Shown here: positions 16,057 to 24,239 of the stretch, piece after piece
How positions within the stretch are numbered: the first letter of the stretch is position 1
How the letters are laid out: every line of letters starts with the position of its first letter
From: an uncultured Sphingomonas sp.
GTDB lineage: Bacteria; Pseudomonadota; Alphaproteobacteria; Sphingomonadales; Sphingomonadaceae
Length of the DNA: 44,869 nucleotides
Assembly: GCF_937859915.1 (NCBI RefSeq)
Contig: NZ_CALMAW010000052.1
Span: 4,801 to 49,669 of the forward strand
Direction: 5' to 3'
Made by a program: the position numbers and the translations under genes
Notes under the pieces: model-generated
Databases searched by the model: none
Told to the model about the DNA's origin: nothing
Seen by the model: the letters and a program-made list of their open reading frames with translations, nothing else

Positions 16057-16974
16057 ATGACGGCGGACCCGATCGAGGTGAAGGGCGGCGATTACGAGCA
16101 TACGCTCGACTTCGCCGGGGCGAGCGGCGGACGCCCGTTGGCCTACCGCCACACGCCCGCGATGGCGCTGAGCAAGGTGGTGCTGGGCGGGCAGCCGTTC
16201 GACGCCACCGAATATTCGCTCGCCAACCACATCATGCTGCACGCGACGGGCGCGCGGCGGCTGCCCGCGATCCCGGTCTTCCCGAGCCGCGCCTTCCGCA
16301 ACAGCGCGATCTTCGTCGCCAAGGACAGCCCGCTCGAAAGCCCCGCCGAACTCGCCGGCAAGCGCGTCGGGGTGAGCGAATTCGCGATGACCGCGGCGGT
16401 GTGGGCGCGCGGCCATCTCCACGACGACCATGGACTCGACTGGCGCGACATCGACTGGGTCACCGGCCCCGATCCACGCTTCCCGACGCCCGCGGGCATC
16501 CGCAGCGAGGTCCGCGCGGGCAATCTCGAGGCGATGCTGATCGCGGGCGAGATCGACGCGATCGTCACCGGCAAGCCCAAGGACCGCGCCGCGCTGCGCT
16601 GCCTGATCCCCTTCCCGGCGGCGCAGGAGCGCGCCTATTTCGAGGCGACGGGAATCTTCCCGATCATGCACACCGTCGTCCTGCACGAGCAGCATGCGGC
16701 GGACGATGCGCTCGCGCGCGACCTGTTCGACACCTATGTCGCCGCCCGCCGCCGCGCGCTGGCCCGCAAGCTGAGCGCCGGCTTCCTGCCGTTCGCCGAG
16801 CGCGTCTGGGATCAGGTTGCCGACGGCGACGACACGACCCGCTACGGCCTCACCGACGGCAATCGCCGCGCGGTCGAGACGCTGACGCGCTTCCTGCATG
16901 AACAGGGCTTCATCGATCATCGCCCCGATGTCGACAGCCTGTTCGTCGCGGGCAGCGAGACCTGGACGGACTAG
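16057..16974 (+). CDS. 4,5-dihydroxyphthalate decarboxylase-like protein (SBP fold, cytoplasmic)
   Basis: This 305-residue protein has the type II substrate-binding-protein fold but no signal peptide or lipobox, so it should stay in the cytoplasm. PAIPVFPSRAFRNSAIFV, LAGKRVGVSEFAMTAAVWARGHL and DIDWVTG are typical of 4,5-dihydroxyphthalate decarboxylase (Pht5) and relatives, which use this fold as an enzyme. FDATEYSLANHIML matches the region of the ligand pocket. It starts four bases after the aldehyde dehydrogenase and is followed 25 bases later by the ThDP enzyme. The actual substrate is unknown. A cytoplasmic binding protein without catalysis is the alternative, but no ABC transporter genes are nearby. 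Confidence 0.78.
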   Translation: MTADPIEVKGGDYEHTLDFAGASGGRPLAYRHTPAMALSKVVLGGQPFDATEYSLANHIMLHATGARRLPAIPVFPSRAFRNSAIFVAKDSPLESPAELAGKRVGVSEFAMTAAVWARGHLHDDHGLDWRDIDWVTGPDPRFPTPAGIRSEVRAGNLEAMLIAGEIDAIVTGKPKDRAALRCLIPFPAAQERAYFEATGIFPIMHTVVLHEQHAADDALARDLFDTYVAARRRALARKLSAGFLPFAERVWDQVADGDDTTRYGLTDGNRRAVETLTRFLHEQGFIDHRPDVDSLFVAGSETWTD

Positions 16975-16999
16975 CTCCGCACCCCGAGAGGATGATCGA

Positions 17000-18541
17000 A
17001 TGAACGGCGCCGAAAGTCTCGTCAAAACGCTGCTGCGCGGTGGCGTCGACACCTGTTTCGCCAATCCCGGCACGTCCGAGATGCACTTCGTCTCGGCGCT
17101 CGACCGCGTCCCCGGCGTGCGTTGCGTGCTCGGCCTGTTCGAGGGCGTCGTCACCGGCGCCGCCGACGGCTATTACCGGATGACCGACAAGCCGGCCGCA
17201 ACCCTGCTCCATCTCGGGCCGGGGCTCGCCAACGGCCTCGCCAACCTGCACAACGCCAAGCGCGCGCACAGCGGGATCGTCAACATCGTCGGCGACCATG
17301 CCGGCTACCATCTCCACCTCGATTCGCCGCTGACCTCGGACATCCAGTCGATCGCCAAACCGGTCTCGGACTGGGTGCGCAGTTCGCGCAGCGCGCGCAG
17401 CGTCGGCGCCGACGCCGCGGATGCGATCGCGGTCGCCAATTCGCCGCGCGGCCAGATCGCCACGTTGATCCTGCCCGCCGACACCGCCTGGACCGACGGC
17501 GGCGTCGTCGGCGTGATCACCGCGCCCGCTGCACCCAAGCCGGTGCCGAACGAGGTCGTCGAGGAAGTCGTTGCCGCGCTGCGCGAGGGCAGCGCGATGC
17601 TGCTGGTCGGCTACAAGGGGCTGCGCGCCGAGCCGATCGCACTGGCCGCGGCGATCGGCGCCAAGACGGGCGCCGAGGTGATGAGCATCGGGCGCAGCTC
17701 GCGGATCGAGCGCGGCGCGGGCCGCGTCGCGATCGGCCGCATCCCCAATCCGCTCGAGAATATCCGCAAGCGGCTGAGCACGATGCGCACGCTGATCCTC
17801 GTCGACGAGGAGGTGCCGGTGACCTTCTTCGGCTTCCCCGGCCGCAACAGCGAGATCGTCCCCGAGGGCTGCCGCGTGCTGACGCTCGCCAATCCCGGCG
17901 ACGACATCACCGGCGCGCTGCGCGCGGTCGCCGAGGCGCTCGGCGCCAAGACAAGCGACGTCGCGCCGCAGACGTTGTCGCGCCCCGACATGCCGACCGG
18001 CGAGCTCACCATCGACAAGGTGGCGCAGGCAATCGCCGCGCTGATGCCCGAGCAGGCGATCGTCGCCGACGAGTCGATCACCAGCGGCCGCACGCTCTTC
18101 CCCGCGACGGCGGGCGCGCCGCCGCATGACTGGCTGCAGCTGACCGGCGGTGCGATCGGCATGGGCATCCCGCTCGCGACCGGCGCCGCCGTCGCCTGCC
18201 CCGATCGCCAGGTGATCAACCTCCAGGCCGACGGCAGCGGCATGTACACGCTGCAGGCGCTGTGGACGCAGGCGCGCGAGCGGCTCAACGTCGTCACCGT
18301 GATCTGGGCGAACCGCACCTACAAGATCCTGCGCGGCGAACTGGTCAACGTCGGCGCGGGCGAGGCCGGCAAGATTGCCAGCGCGATGCTCGACATCGAC
18401 GATCCCGCGATCGACTGGGTCTCGCTCGCCAAGGGCATGGGCGTCGAGGGCGCGCGCGCGACGACGATGGAGGAATTCTCCAGCGCGATGCGGGCCGGGC
18501 TTTCGCGCAACGGGCCCTTCCTCATCGAGGTGGTGCTCTGA
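17000..18541 (+). CDS. ThDP-dependent enzyme, acetolactate synthase/benzoylformate decarboxylase-like
   Basis: This 513-residue thiamine-diphosphate enzyme has the three-domain plan. The N-terminal Pyr domain has the activating glutamate Glu48 in GLFEGVVTGAADGY. A central domain contains LLVGYKG and LVDEEVP. The C-terminal PP domain has the metal/diphosphate motif ADGSGMYTLQALWTQ ending in WANRTYKIL (Asp near 411, Asn near 438). It is shorter than true acetolactate synthases (about 560-590), lacks an obvious FAD-type central domain, and has no small subunit beside it. That points to a 2-oxoacid decarboxylase or carboligase of the benzoylformate decarboxylase type. ATG 17000 is supported by GAGAGGA upstream. 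Placed next to the aldehyde dehydrogenase, it suggests decarboxylation of a 2-oxoacid followed by oxidation. Confidence 0.88.
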   Translation: MNGAESLVKTLLRGGVDTCFANPGTSEMHFVSALDRVPGVRCVLGLFEGVVTGAADGYYRMTDKPAATLLHLGPGLANGLANLHNAKRAHSGIVNIVGDHAGYHLHLDSPLTSDIQSIAKPVSDWVRSSRSARSVGADAADAIAVANSPRGQIATLILPADTAWTDGGVVGVITAPAAPKPVPNEVVEEVVAALREGSAMLLVGYKGLRAEPIALAAAIGAKTGAEVMSIGRSSRIERGAGRVAIGRIPNPLENIRKRLSTMRTLILVDEEVPVTFFGFPGRNSEIVPEGCRVLTLANPGDDITGALRAVAEALGAKTSDVAPQTLSRPDMPTGELTIDKVAQAIAALMPEQAIVADESITSGRTLFPATAGAPPHDWLQLTGGAIGMGIPLATGAAVACPDRQVINLQADGSGMYTLQALWTQARERLNVVTVIWANRTYKILRGELVNVGAGEAGKIASAMLDIDDPAIDWVSLAKGMGVEGARATTMEEFSSAMRAGLSRNGPFLIEVVL

Positions 18542-18560
18542 TGGAGCGGAGCTTCCGGGC

Positions 18561-19190
18561 ATGATCCTCTACGGCTCGACGCGCTCGCCCTTCGTGCGCA
18601 AGGTCGTCGTCGCGGCGCACGAGACCGGGCTGATCGATCGCATCGCGCATCGCCCGAGCGTGGTGAGCAACACCAGCCGCGATGCCGAGGTCGCATCGGT
18701 CAATCCGCTCGGGCAGATCCCCGCGCTGCGGCTGGCGGACGGGACGGCGCTCTACGATTCGCTCGTCATCTGCCTCTATCTCGACGAACAGGCCGGCGGT
18801 AGGCGCCTGATCCCGCCTGCCGGCGACGGGCGCTGGGACGTGCTCGCGCGCCACGCGCTCGGCCAGGGGATGACCGAGGCGATGGTCAAGCTGTTCGGCG
18901 AGCGCCGCCGCACCGATCCGCTCCAGCCGACCTATGTCGCCGCGCTGACCGAGAAGCTCGACGCGGCGTTCGTCGCCGCGGCGGGACAGGCGCGATCGAG
19001 ACCCGCGGGACGGTTCGACCTCGGCGACATCGCGCTGGCGGGCGCGCTCGCCTATGCCGATTTTCGCCTGCCTGCGCTCGACTGGCGGGAGGCCGGGCTC
19101 GGCGACTTCTTCGACGAGGTGGCGCAGCGCCGTTCGGTCCGTGCGACGCCCCTGTCGAGCGAGGCGCACAATCCGGCCCCCGCCGCGTGA
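18561..19190 (+). CDS. Glutathione S-transferase family protein
   Basis: This 209-residue protein has a thioredoxin-like N-terminal domain (MILYGSTRSPFVRKVVVAAHETGL) with Ser9 in the usual position of the catalytic Ser/Cys. The cis-proline and glutathione-binding stretch follows as NPLGQIPALRLADGTALYDSLVICLYLDE (LGQIPAL near 51-57, YDSLVI near 66-71), then an all-helical C-terminal domain. ATG 18561 was chosen because the fold begins there. GSTs in sphingomonad catabolic operons often cleave ethers, isomerise or remove halogens (for example LigE/LigF, PcpC); which applies here is unknown. The stop overlaps the GTG start of the next gene, so the two are translationally coupled. Confidence 0.9.
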   Translation: MILYGSTRSPFVRKVVVAAHETGLIDRIAHRPSVVSNTSRDAEVASVNPLGQIPALRLADGTALYDSLVICLYLDEQAGGRRLIPPAGDGRWDVLARHALGQGMTEAMVKLFGERRRTDPLQPTYVAALTEKLDAAFVAAAGQARSRPAGRFDLGDIALAGALAYADFRLPALDWREAGLGDFFDEVAQRRSVRATPLSSEAHNPAPAA

Positions 19191-19981
19191 GCTGGATCGA
19201 CGCCGACGGCGTCATGCTGCGCTACCGGTGGCGCGCGGGCGACGGCCCGATCGTCGTGCTGCTCCACGAAATGGGCGGCTGCCTCGAAAGCTGGGACGGC
19301 GTGATCGCTGCACTGCCGGACGATTACGCCTGCCTCGCCTATGACGCGCGCGGCGCGGGCCTGTCCGAGAAGCCCGCCGCGCCGCCGAGCGTCGAGACGC
19401 TGTCCGCCGATCTCGCGGCGCTGCTCGACGCGCTCGACATTCGCCGGCCGATCGTCCTGGCGGGGTGTGCGGTCGGCGCGGCGGTGGCGATACGGTTCGC
19501 CGCAAACCATCCGGCGCGGGTGTCGCACCTGGTCCTGCTTGCGCCCGCTACCGGCATCGCCCCCGATCGCCGCCCCGCGCTGCTCGATCTCGCCGACGCG
19601 GTCGAGCGCGACGGGATGCGCGCGCGGATCGAACTCCGCTTCGATCACAGCTATCCGCAGCGCTATTTCGAGGGCCGCTCCGATCGCGAAGCGGTGCGCG
19701 CGCGGCTGCTCCAGAACGACCCGCATTCCTATGCCGCGACCTACCGCATGCTGTGCGCAATGGACCTGGGCGATGCCCTCGCCCGGATCGCCGCGCCGAC
19801 GCTCGTCATCGCGGGCGCGCACGACGGAACGCGGCCGCCCGCATTGGTCGAGCCGATCGCCACGGCGATCGCCGACGCACGCTTCGCGGTGATCGACAGC
19901 GGCCATGCCATGCCGATCCTGGCACCGCGCGCGGTCGCCGATGCGATCGCGCGTCACGTCGCGCCTTTCTCGGTCGCGTGA
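19187..19981 (+). CDS. Alpha/beta-hydrolase-fold protein with altered nucleophile elbow
   Basis: This 264-residue alpha/beta-hydrolase-fold protein has the oxyanion-region sequence LLHEMGGCLESWD (about residues 25-37), YDARGAGLSEKP, and late acid and base residues in VIAGAHDGTRPP and IDSGHAMPIL. The nucleophile elbow reads AGCAVGAAVA, so the serine of G-x-S-x-G is replaced by alanine (A95) with cysteine next to it (C94). Aspartate and histidine are kept. It may therefore not be a simple serine hydrolase. The overall form is close to 3-oxoadipate enol-lactonase-type proteins. The GTG start at 19187 overlaps the GST stop. It is the last gene of operon 1. Confidence 0.85.
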   Translation: MSWIDADGVMLRYRWRAGDGPIVVLLHEMGGCLESWDGVIAALPDDYACLAYDARGAGLSEKPAAPPSVETLSADLAALLDALDIRRPIVLAGCAVGAAVAIRFAANHPARVSHLVLLAPATGIAPDRRPALLDLADAVERDGMRARIELRFDHSYPQRYFEGRSDREAVRARLLQNDPHSYAATYRMLCAMDLGDALARIAAPTLVIAGAHDGTRPPALVEPIATAIADARFAVIDSGHAMPILAPRAVADAIARHVAPFSVA

Positions 19982-20004
19982 GATAAGCTCAATCGAAAAG
20001 ACAG

Positions 20005-20020
20005 GCTTAGTCGGTTGACC
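20005..20020 (+). promoter_or_regulatory. Shared operator-like element, copy C (operon 2)
   Basis: GCTTAGTCGGTTGACC is in the 125-base gap between operons 1 and 2 and ends 86 bases before the enoyl-CoA hydratase start. It differs from copy B by one base in the ten-base core (G for T). AGACA on its left and TGTCT on its right also form an inverted repeat around it. Its presence indicates that operon 2 has its own start and is not only transcribed through from operon 1. Confidence 0.68.
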
Positions 20021-20106
20021 CCTTTTGTCTGGATGCGCATTGCTGGGCCAAGGCACCGCCCGCCCGCAAGAGAGCGCGGCGCAGATGCATGGGAGATGGT
20101 AGCGAA

Positions 20107-20880
20107 ATGAGGCTGATTTTCACCGTCGACGGCCCGGTCGCGACGATCACGCTCAACCGCCCCGAAGCGATGAACTCGATCGATGCCGAGATGCGCCAAG
20201 CCTGCGTCGAGGCGTTCGATCGCATCCGCACCGACGAGAGCATCCGCGTCGTCGTGCTGACCGGTAGCGGCCGCGCCTTCTGCACCGGCTCCGATCTCAA
20301 GAATACCTATCCGCCCGAGGAAGGCTATGCGCGCGCGGCCTTTGGGGGAGAGGGCGACAAGTCGCTCGCCGACCTGATCAAGGTCGACAAGCCGATCGTC
20401 TGCGCGATCAACGGCTATGCGCTCGCCGGCGGGCTCGAGATCGCGCTCGCCTGCGACCTGCGCATCGCCGCCGACGACGCCAAGTTCGGCCTGCCCGAAG
20501 TGGCGATCGGCTCGATCCCCGGCGCCGGCGGCACGCAGCGCCTGCCCCGCGTCGTCGGCATGGGCCATGCGCTGCATCTGATGCTGACCGGCGAGCGGAT
20601 CGATGCGGCCGAGGCGCTGCGCATCGGCCTCGTGACGCGGGTCGTCCCCGCCGCCGAACTGCTCGCCGCGGCCACCGCGATCGCGGCCAAGATCGCGGCC
20701 AACGCGCCGCTGGCGGTGCGCGCGGTCAAGCACCTCACCGTCACCGGCGCGGACCTGCCGCTCGAAGCGGGCATCCGCGCCGAGCGAATGGCGTGGGGCG
20801 TGCTGCGCAACACCGAGGATCGCATCGAGGGCCGCAAGGCCTTCGCCGAGAAGCGCACACCCGTCTATCGCGGGCGCTGA
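20107..20880 (+). CDS. Enoyl-CoA hydratase/isomerase (crotonase family)
   Basis: This 257-residue crotonase has LNRPEAMNSID near residue 16, the oxyanion and substrate loop GRAFCTGSDLK, and INGYALAGGLEIALACD. Glu111 and Glu131 (FGLPEVAIGSIPGAGGTQRLPR) stand at the positions of the two catalytic glutamates of true enoyl-CoA hydratases, so hydration of a 2-enoyl-CoA is likely. The start is ATG 20107; an ATG at 20089 is in frame, but GGGAG (20090-20094) fits initiation at 20107 better. It is the first gene of operon 2, directly before a two-subunit CoA-transferase. That order recalls echA20-ipdA-ipdB of steroid degradation, but the intact SENG motif of the next genes argues against a direct equivalence. 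Confidence 0.93.
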   Translation: MRLIFTVDGPVATITLNRPEAMNSIDAEMRQACVEAFDRIRTDESIRVVVLTGSGRAFCTGSDLKNTYPPEEGYARAAFGGEGDKSLADLIKVDKPIVCAINGYALAGGLEIALACDLRIAADDAKFGLPEVAIGSIPGAGGTQRLPRVVGMGHALHLMLTGERIDAAEALRIGLVTRVVPAAELLAAATAIAAKIAANAPLAVRAVKHLTVTGADLPLEAGIRAERMAWGVLRNTEDRIEGRKAFAEKRTPVYRGR

Positions 20881-20904
20881 GCGAACAGAGAGAAGGCGAA
20901 CGAC

Positions 20905-21576
20905 GTGATCGACAAGCGCTTCACCCTGGCGGAGGCCCTGCGCGACATCGCGGACGGCGCGACCGTGATGATCGGCGGCTTCGGCGCGGTCGGCCAGCCC
21001 GACTTCCTCGTCAACGCGCTCGCCGATCAGGGTGCGACCGACCTGACCGTGATCGCCAACAACGCCGGCTGGAACCGCGAGACGGGCATCCCCAAATTGT
21101 TGGACCTCGGCCGCGTGCGAAAGATCGTGTGCAGCTTTCCCAAGAATTCGCCCGCCTTCGACGACCTGTTCCGCGTCGGCAAGATCGAGCTCGAGATCGT
21201 GCCGCAGGGCACGCTCGCCGAGCGCATCCGTGCGGCGGGCGCCGGCGTCCCCGGCTTCTACACCGCGACCGGAGTCGGCACGCAGATGGCCGAGGGCAAG
21301 GAGACGCGGATGTTCGGCGGCAAGGAATATCTCCTGGAAGAGGCGCTGCACGCCGACGTCGCGTTGATCGAAGCGTGGCGTGGCGATCGCTGGGGCAATC
21401 TCAGCTATCGCGGCAGCGGCCGCAACTTCAACCCGGTGATGGCGATGGCCGCCACCTGCACGATCGCGCAGGTGCATGAGATCGTCGAGCTCGGTGAGAT
21501 CGCGCCCGACGCGGTCGTGACCCCGGGCATCTTCGTCAATCGCATCGTCGCCATCCCCGCGGAGGCCAAGGCATGA
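20905..21576 (+). CDS. Class I CoA-transferase, subunit A
   Basis: This 223-residue protein is the alpha subunit of a class I 3-oxoacid/3-oxoadipate-type CoA-transferase. It has GATVMIGGFGAVGQPDFLVNAL near residues 18-39, a VIANNAGW segment, and KIVCSFPKNS and VPQGTLAERIRAAGAGVPGFYT in the order usual for PcaI/ScoA/AtoD relatives. The GTG start at 20905 is 24 bases after the hydratase. Its end overlaps the beta-subunit start (ATGA). The partner carries the catalytic glutamate. A hydrolase-like IpdA role is possible but less likely. Confidence 0.92.
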   Translation: MIDKRFTLAEALRDIADGATVMIGGFGAVGQPDFLVNALADQGATDLTVIANNAGWNRETGIPKLLDLGRVRKIVCSFPKNSPAFDDLFRVGKIELEIVPQGTLAERIRAAGAGVPGFYTATGVGTQMAEGKETRMFGGKEYLLEEALHADVALIEAWRGDRWGNLSYRGSGRNFNPVMAMAATCTIAQVHEIVELGEIAPDAVVTPGIFVNRIVAIPAEAKA

Positions 21577-22232
21577 TCCCCGCCGGCGTCACCCCGCTCG
21601 ATCGGCCGCAGATGGCGGCGCGTCTCGCGCGCGACATCCCCGAAGGCTGGTTCGTCAATCTCGGCGTCGGCGTGCCGACCCAGGTCGCCGACCATATCCC
21701 TGCAGACCGCGAGGTGATCATCCATTCGGAGAACGGCATATTGGGGATGGGCCCGGCGCCTGCCCCCGATGCGGTCGATCCGTGGCTGGTCAACGCCGGC
21801 AAGAAGGCGGTGACGCTGCTCAAGGGCGCGGCGCTGTTCCATCATGCCGACAGCTTCGCGATGATCCGCGGCGGGCATATCGACCTGTGCGTGCTCGGCG
21901 CGTTCGAGGTCGCGGCGAACGGCGATCTCGCCAATTGGACGACCTCGTCGAACGACAAGACCCCTGCGGTCGGCGGCGCGATGGACCTCGCGGTCGGCGC
22001 GAAGCGGATCTGGATCCTGATGGAGCATGTCACGCGCGACGGCAAACCGCGGCTGGTCGAGCACTGTTCCTACCCGCTGACCGCGCCGGGCGCGGTGACG
22101 CGCGTCTATACCAATCTCGCGGTGCTCGACGTCACCCCATCCGGTTTCGCGGTGGTCGAGATGGTGCCGGGCCTGACGCTCGACGCGCTGCAGGCGCTGA
22201 CCGCGGCGCCGCTGGTGATGGCGTCGTCATGA
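21573..22232 (+). CDS. Class I CoA-transferase, subunit B
   Basis: This 219-residue beta subunit includes VNLGVGVPTQVADH near residue 28 and the catalytic motif HSENGILGMGPAP, in which Glu53 forms the glutamyl-CoA thioester in this family. GGHIDLCVLGAFEVAANGDLANW and GGAMDLAVGAKRIWILMEH follow, as in PcaJ/ScoB/AtoA. The intact SENG motif supports a real CoA-transferase, using succinyl-CoA or acetyl-CoA to activate a 3-oxo or other short acid, rather than the IpdB hydrolase type. Both ends are coupled by ATGA overlaps with the genes on either side. Confidence 0.93.
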   Translation: MIPAGVTPLDRPQMAARLARDIPEGWFVNLGVGVPTQVADHIPADREVIIHSENGILGMGPAPAPDAVDPWLVNAGKKAVTLLKGAALFHHADSFAMIRGGHIDLCVLGAFEVAANGDLANWTTSSNDKTPAVGGAMDLAVGAKRIWILMEHVTRDGKPRLVEHCSYPLTAPGAVTRVYTNLAVLDVTPSGFAVVEMVPGLTLDALQALTAAPLVMASS

Positions 22233-23044
22233 CCGTCGCCGCCTTCCGCGCAATCCTGGCGGGCGACGTCTGCGTCCGGCCGGCGTCCGTCGCCAACCCG
22301 CTGTCGATGCGCGCCGCCGCCGAGATCGGCTATGAACTGGCGATGCTCGGCGGATCGGTCGCCGCGCTCGAGATTCTCGGCGCGCCCGATCTGGCGCTGA
22401 TCACGCTCAGCGAACTGGTCGAGCAGGTCCGTCGGATCGCCCGCGCCGCACCGCTCCCGCTGCTCGTCGACGGCGATCATGGCTATGGCGACGCGCTGTC
22501 GGTCCGGCGCACCGCGATCGAGCTGGCCGCCGCGGGCGCCGCCGCGGTGACGATCGAGGATACCGAGCTGCCCGGGACGGGCAAGCAACTGCTCCCGATC
22601 GCGACCGCCGCCGCCAAGATCCGCGCCGGGATCGAGGCGGGGGCCGACATCGTCGTTGTCGGCCGCACCAACGCCGCGCTGGTCGCCGACCGCGCCGAGC
22701 TGTTCGCGCGCCAGACCGCCTTCGAGCACGTCGGCGCCGAGGCGATCTTCGTCGCGGGCATAAAGACGCTCGACGCGCTCGACGCGCTCGCCGCCAATGC
22801 GCGCAAGCCGCTGATCCTGGCGACCGCGATCAAGGACGCGACCGCCATCGATGTCGCAGCGCGCGGCGTAAAGATCTGGCTGCAGGGCCACCAGCCGCAT
22901 TTCGACGCGGTCGGCGCGCATCATCGTCGGCTGCATCTCCAGCGCACCGGCGAGGAGCCCGCCGATCCCGATCCGCGCCCGCTCACCAAGCGGCTCAGCC
23001 AGAGCGAGGACTATGTCCGCCTGGCGAAGACCTATCTCTCATGA
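22229..23044 (+). CDS. Isocitrate lyase/PEP mutase superfamily lyase
   Basis: This 271-residue TIM-barrel protein is of the isocitrate lyase/PEP mutase superfamily. PASVANPLSMRAAAEIGYELAMLGG is the family N-terminal signature (seen near residues 18-42). LLVDGDHGYGDALSVRRTA contains the Mg-binding acids Asp81 and Asp83, and VTIEDTELPG, VVVGRTNAAL and FVAGIKTLD follow. The KKCGH loop of isocitrate lyases is absent, so an oxaloacetate-decarboxylase-like, 2-methylisocitrate-lyase-like or other 2-oxoacid C-C lyase activity is more likely. It overlaps the CoA-transferase B stop by four bases. Its likely role is cleavage or decarboxylation of an organic acid late in the pathway. Confidence 0.9.
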   Translation: MTVAAFRAILAGDVCVRPASVANPLSMRAAAEIGYELAMLGGSVAALEILGAPDLALITLSELVEQVRRIARAAPLPLLVDGDHGYGDALSVRRTAIELAAAGAAAVTIEDTELPGTGKQLLPIATAAAKIRAGIEAGADIVVVGRTNAALVADRAELFARQTAFEHVGAEAIFVAGIKTLDALDALAANARKPLILATAIKDATAIDVAARGVKIWLQGHQPHFDAVGAHHRRLHLQRTGEEPADPDPRPLTKRLSQSEDYVRLAKTYLS

Positions 23045-23063
23045 TCATTCCCCGGGGAGCCTG

Positions 23064-24227
23064 ATGGCCAACAGAAATCTTGCGAAGGTCGCCGCCGTCG
23101 TCGGCGTCGGCCAGACCGACTATCGTGGCGACTGGGCGCGCGTCCGCGCCGGCGAGAAGCCGCGGGACTCGGTCGGCTACGCCGCCGACGCGTTCAAGGT
23201 CGCGCTCGCCGATTCCGGCCTGCAGAAATCCGACATCGACGGACTGATCGTCGGCCCGACCACCGCCTATGACCGTATGGGGGAAGTGCTCGGCCTCGAC
23301 GTCAAATGGGGCGGACAGGGCGATGCGATGCTCAGCGTCATCCAGGCGGTGATGGCGATCAACGCGGGGCTCTGCGAGACGGTGGCCTGCGTCTACGGCA
23401 ACAACCAACGCTCGGCGGCGGTCAATTACGGCGGCGACAATGCCGCCGGTGGCGGCAACTTCCTCTCCTACGTCTATCATGCGCCGTGGGGCTTCACCTC
23501 GCAGGGCGCGCTCTACGCGATGATGTTCCGCCGTTACATGGAGGAGAGCGGGCTGACTTCGGCCGAACTCGCCGAAGTCTCGGTCGCGCAGCGCCTCCAT
23601 TCCAGCATCACGCCGCATGCGCTGATGCAGAAGCGGATCACCGTGGAGGATTATCTCGCCTCCAACTTCGTCTGCGAGCCGCTCCACCTCTACGATTATT
23701 GCCTGGTCAACGATGGCGGCGTCGCCTTCATCATCACCACCTCGGATCGCGCCAAGACGATGGGCGGCAGGGCCGTGCCGATCCACGGCGTCGGCCGCCA
23801 CGATCTCAACAGCGGCGCGACCAGCATGATCCCGCGCCTCACCAATTTCTATCTGCCCGCGCAGCAGGCGGTGGCGGCGCAGGTGTTCGACATGGCGGGT
23901 GTCGGCCCCGAGGACATGGACTGCCTGCAGATCTACGACAGCTTCTCGTGCCACATCCCGCTCGCGCTCGAAGGCTATGGCTATTGCAAGGTCGGCGAGG
24001 CGGGCAAGTTCATGCGCGAGACGGGCATCTCGGTGGAAAAAGGCCTGCCGGTCAACACCGCGGGCGGCCATCTCTCCGAAAGCTACATGCAGGGCTGGGC
24101 GCATCAGGTCGAAGCGGTCAGGCAGGTGCGCGGCGAATGCGGCGCGCGGCAGGTGCCCGACTGCAAATTCGCGCATTATTCTTCGGATGTCGCCGGCAAG
24201 GCCGTGTCGATCATCTACGGCAAGTAG
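23064..24227 (+). CDS. Thiolase-like (lipid-transfer/SCP2-thiolase branch) subunit, module 1
   Basis: This 387-residue thiolase-fold protein has VVGVGQTDY near residue 12, ADAFKVALADSGLQKSDIDGLIVG, and DYCLVNDGGVAFIIT. The region that holds the nucleophilic cysteine of thiolases reads WGGQGDAMLSV (residues 82-92), with no cysteine. The usual GHP loop reads LSESYMQG, with tyrosine in place of histidine. The protein therefore cannot work as a classical thiolase. Similar sequences occur in Ltp2-type steroid side-chain aldolases, which act with a DUF35 partner, and a DUF35 gene follows 12 bases later. GGGGAG precedes ATG 23064. A C-C cleaving (retro-aldol) or thiolysis-like role is inferred. Confidence 0.88.
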   Translation: MANRNLAKVAAVVGVGQTDYRGDWARVRAGEKPRDSVGYAADAFKVALADSGLQKSDIDGLIVGPTTAYDRMGEVLGLDVKWGGQGDAMLSVIQAVMAINAGLCETVACVYGNNQRSAAVNYGGDNAAGGGNFLSYVYHAPWGFTSQGALYAMMFRRYMEESGLTSAELAEVSVAQRLHSSITPHALMQKRITVEDYLASNFVCEPLHLYDYCLVNDGGVAFIITTSDRAKTMGGRAVPIHGVGRHDLNSGATSMIPRLTNFYLPAQQAVAAQVFDMAGVGPEDMDCLQIYDSFSCHIPLALEGYGYCKVGEAGKFMRETGISVEKGLPVNTAGGHLSESYMQGWAHQVEAVRQVRGECGARQVPDCKFAHYSSDVAGKAVSIIYGK

Positions 24228-24239
24228 GAGCGTTCCGCG

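Noticed and set aside
16910-18562. 550-codon minus-strand frame opposite the ThDP gene
   Set aside because: It is composed of low-complexity Arg/Asp/Gly/Ala-rich sequence typical of antisense frames in high-GC genes; the plus strand carries all ThDP motifs.
20107-22232. Hydratase plus CoA-transferase AB as a direct equivalent of echA20-ipdA-ipdB (steroid ring degradation)
   Set aside because: The order is the same, but the B subunit keeps the SENG catalytic glutamate of true CoA-transferases and the hydratase keeps both standard glutamates; no other steroid ring genes are present.
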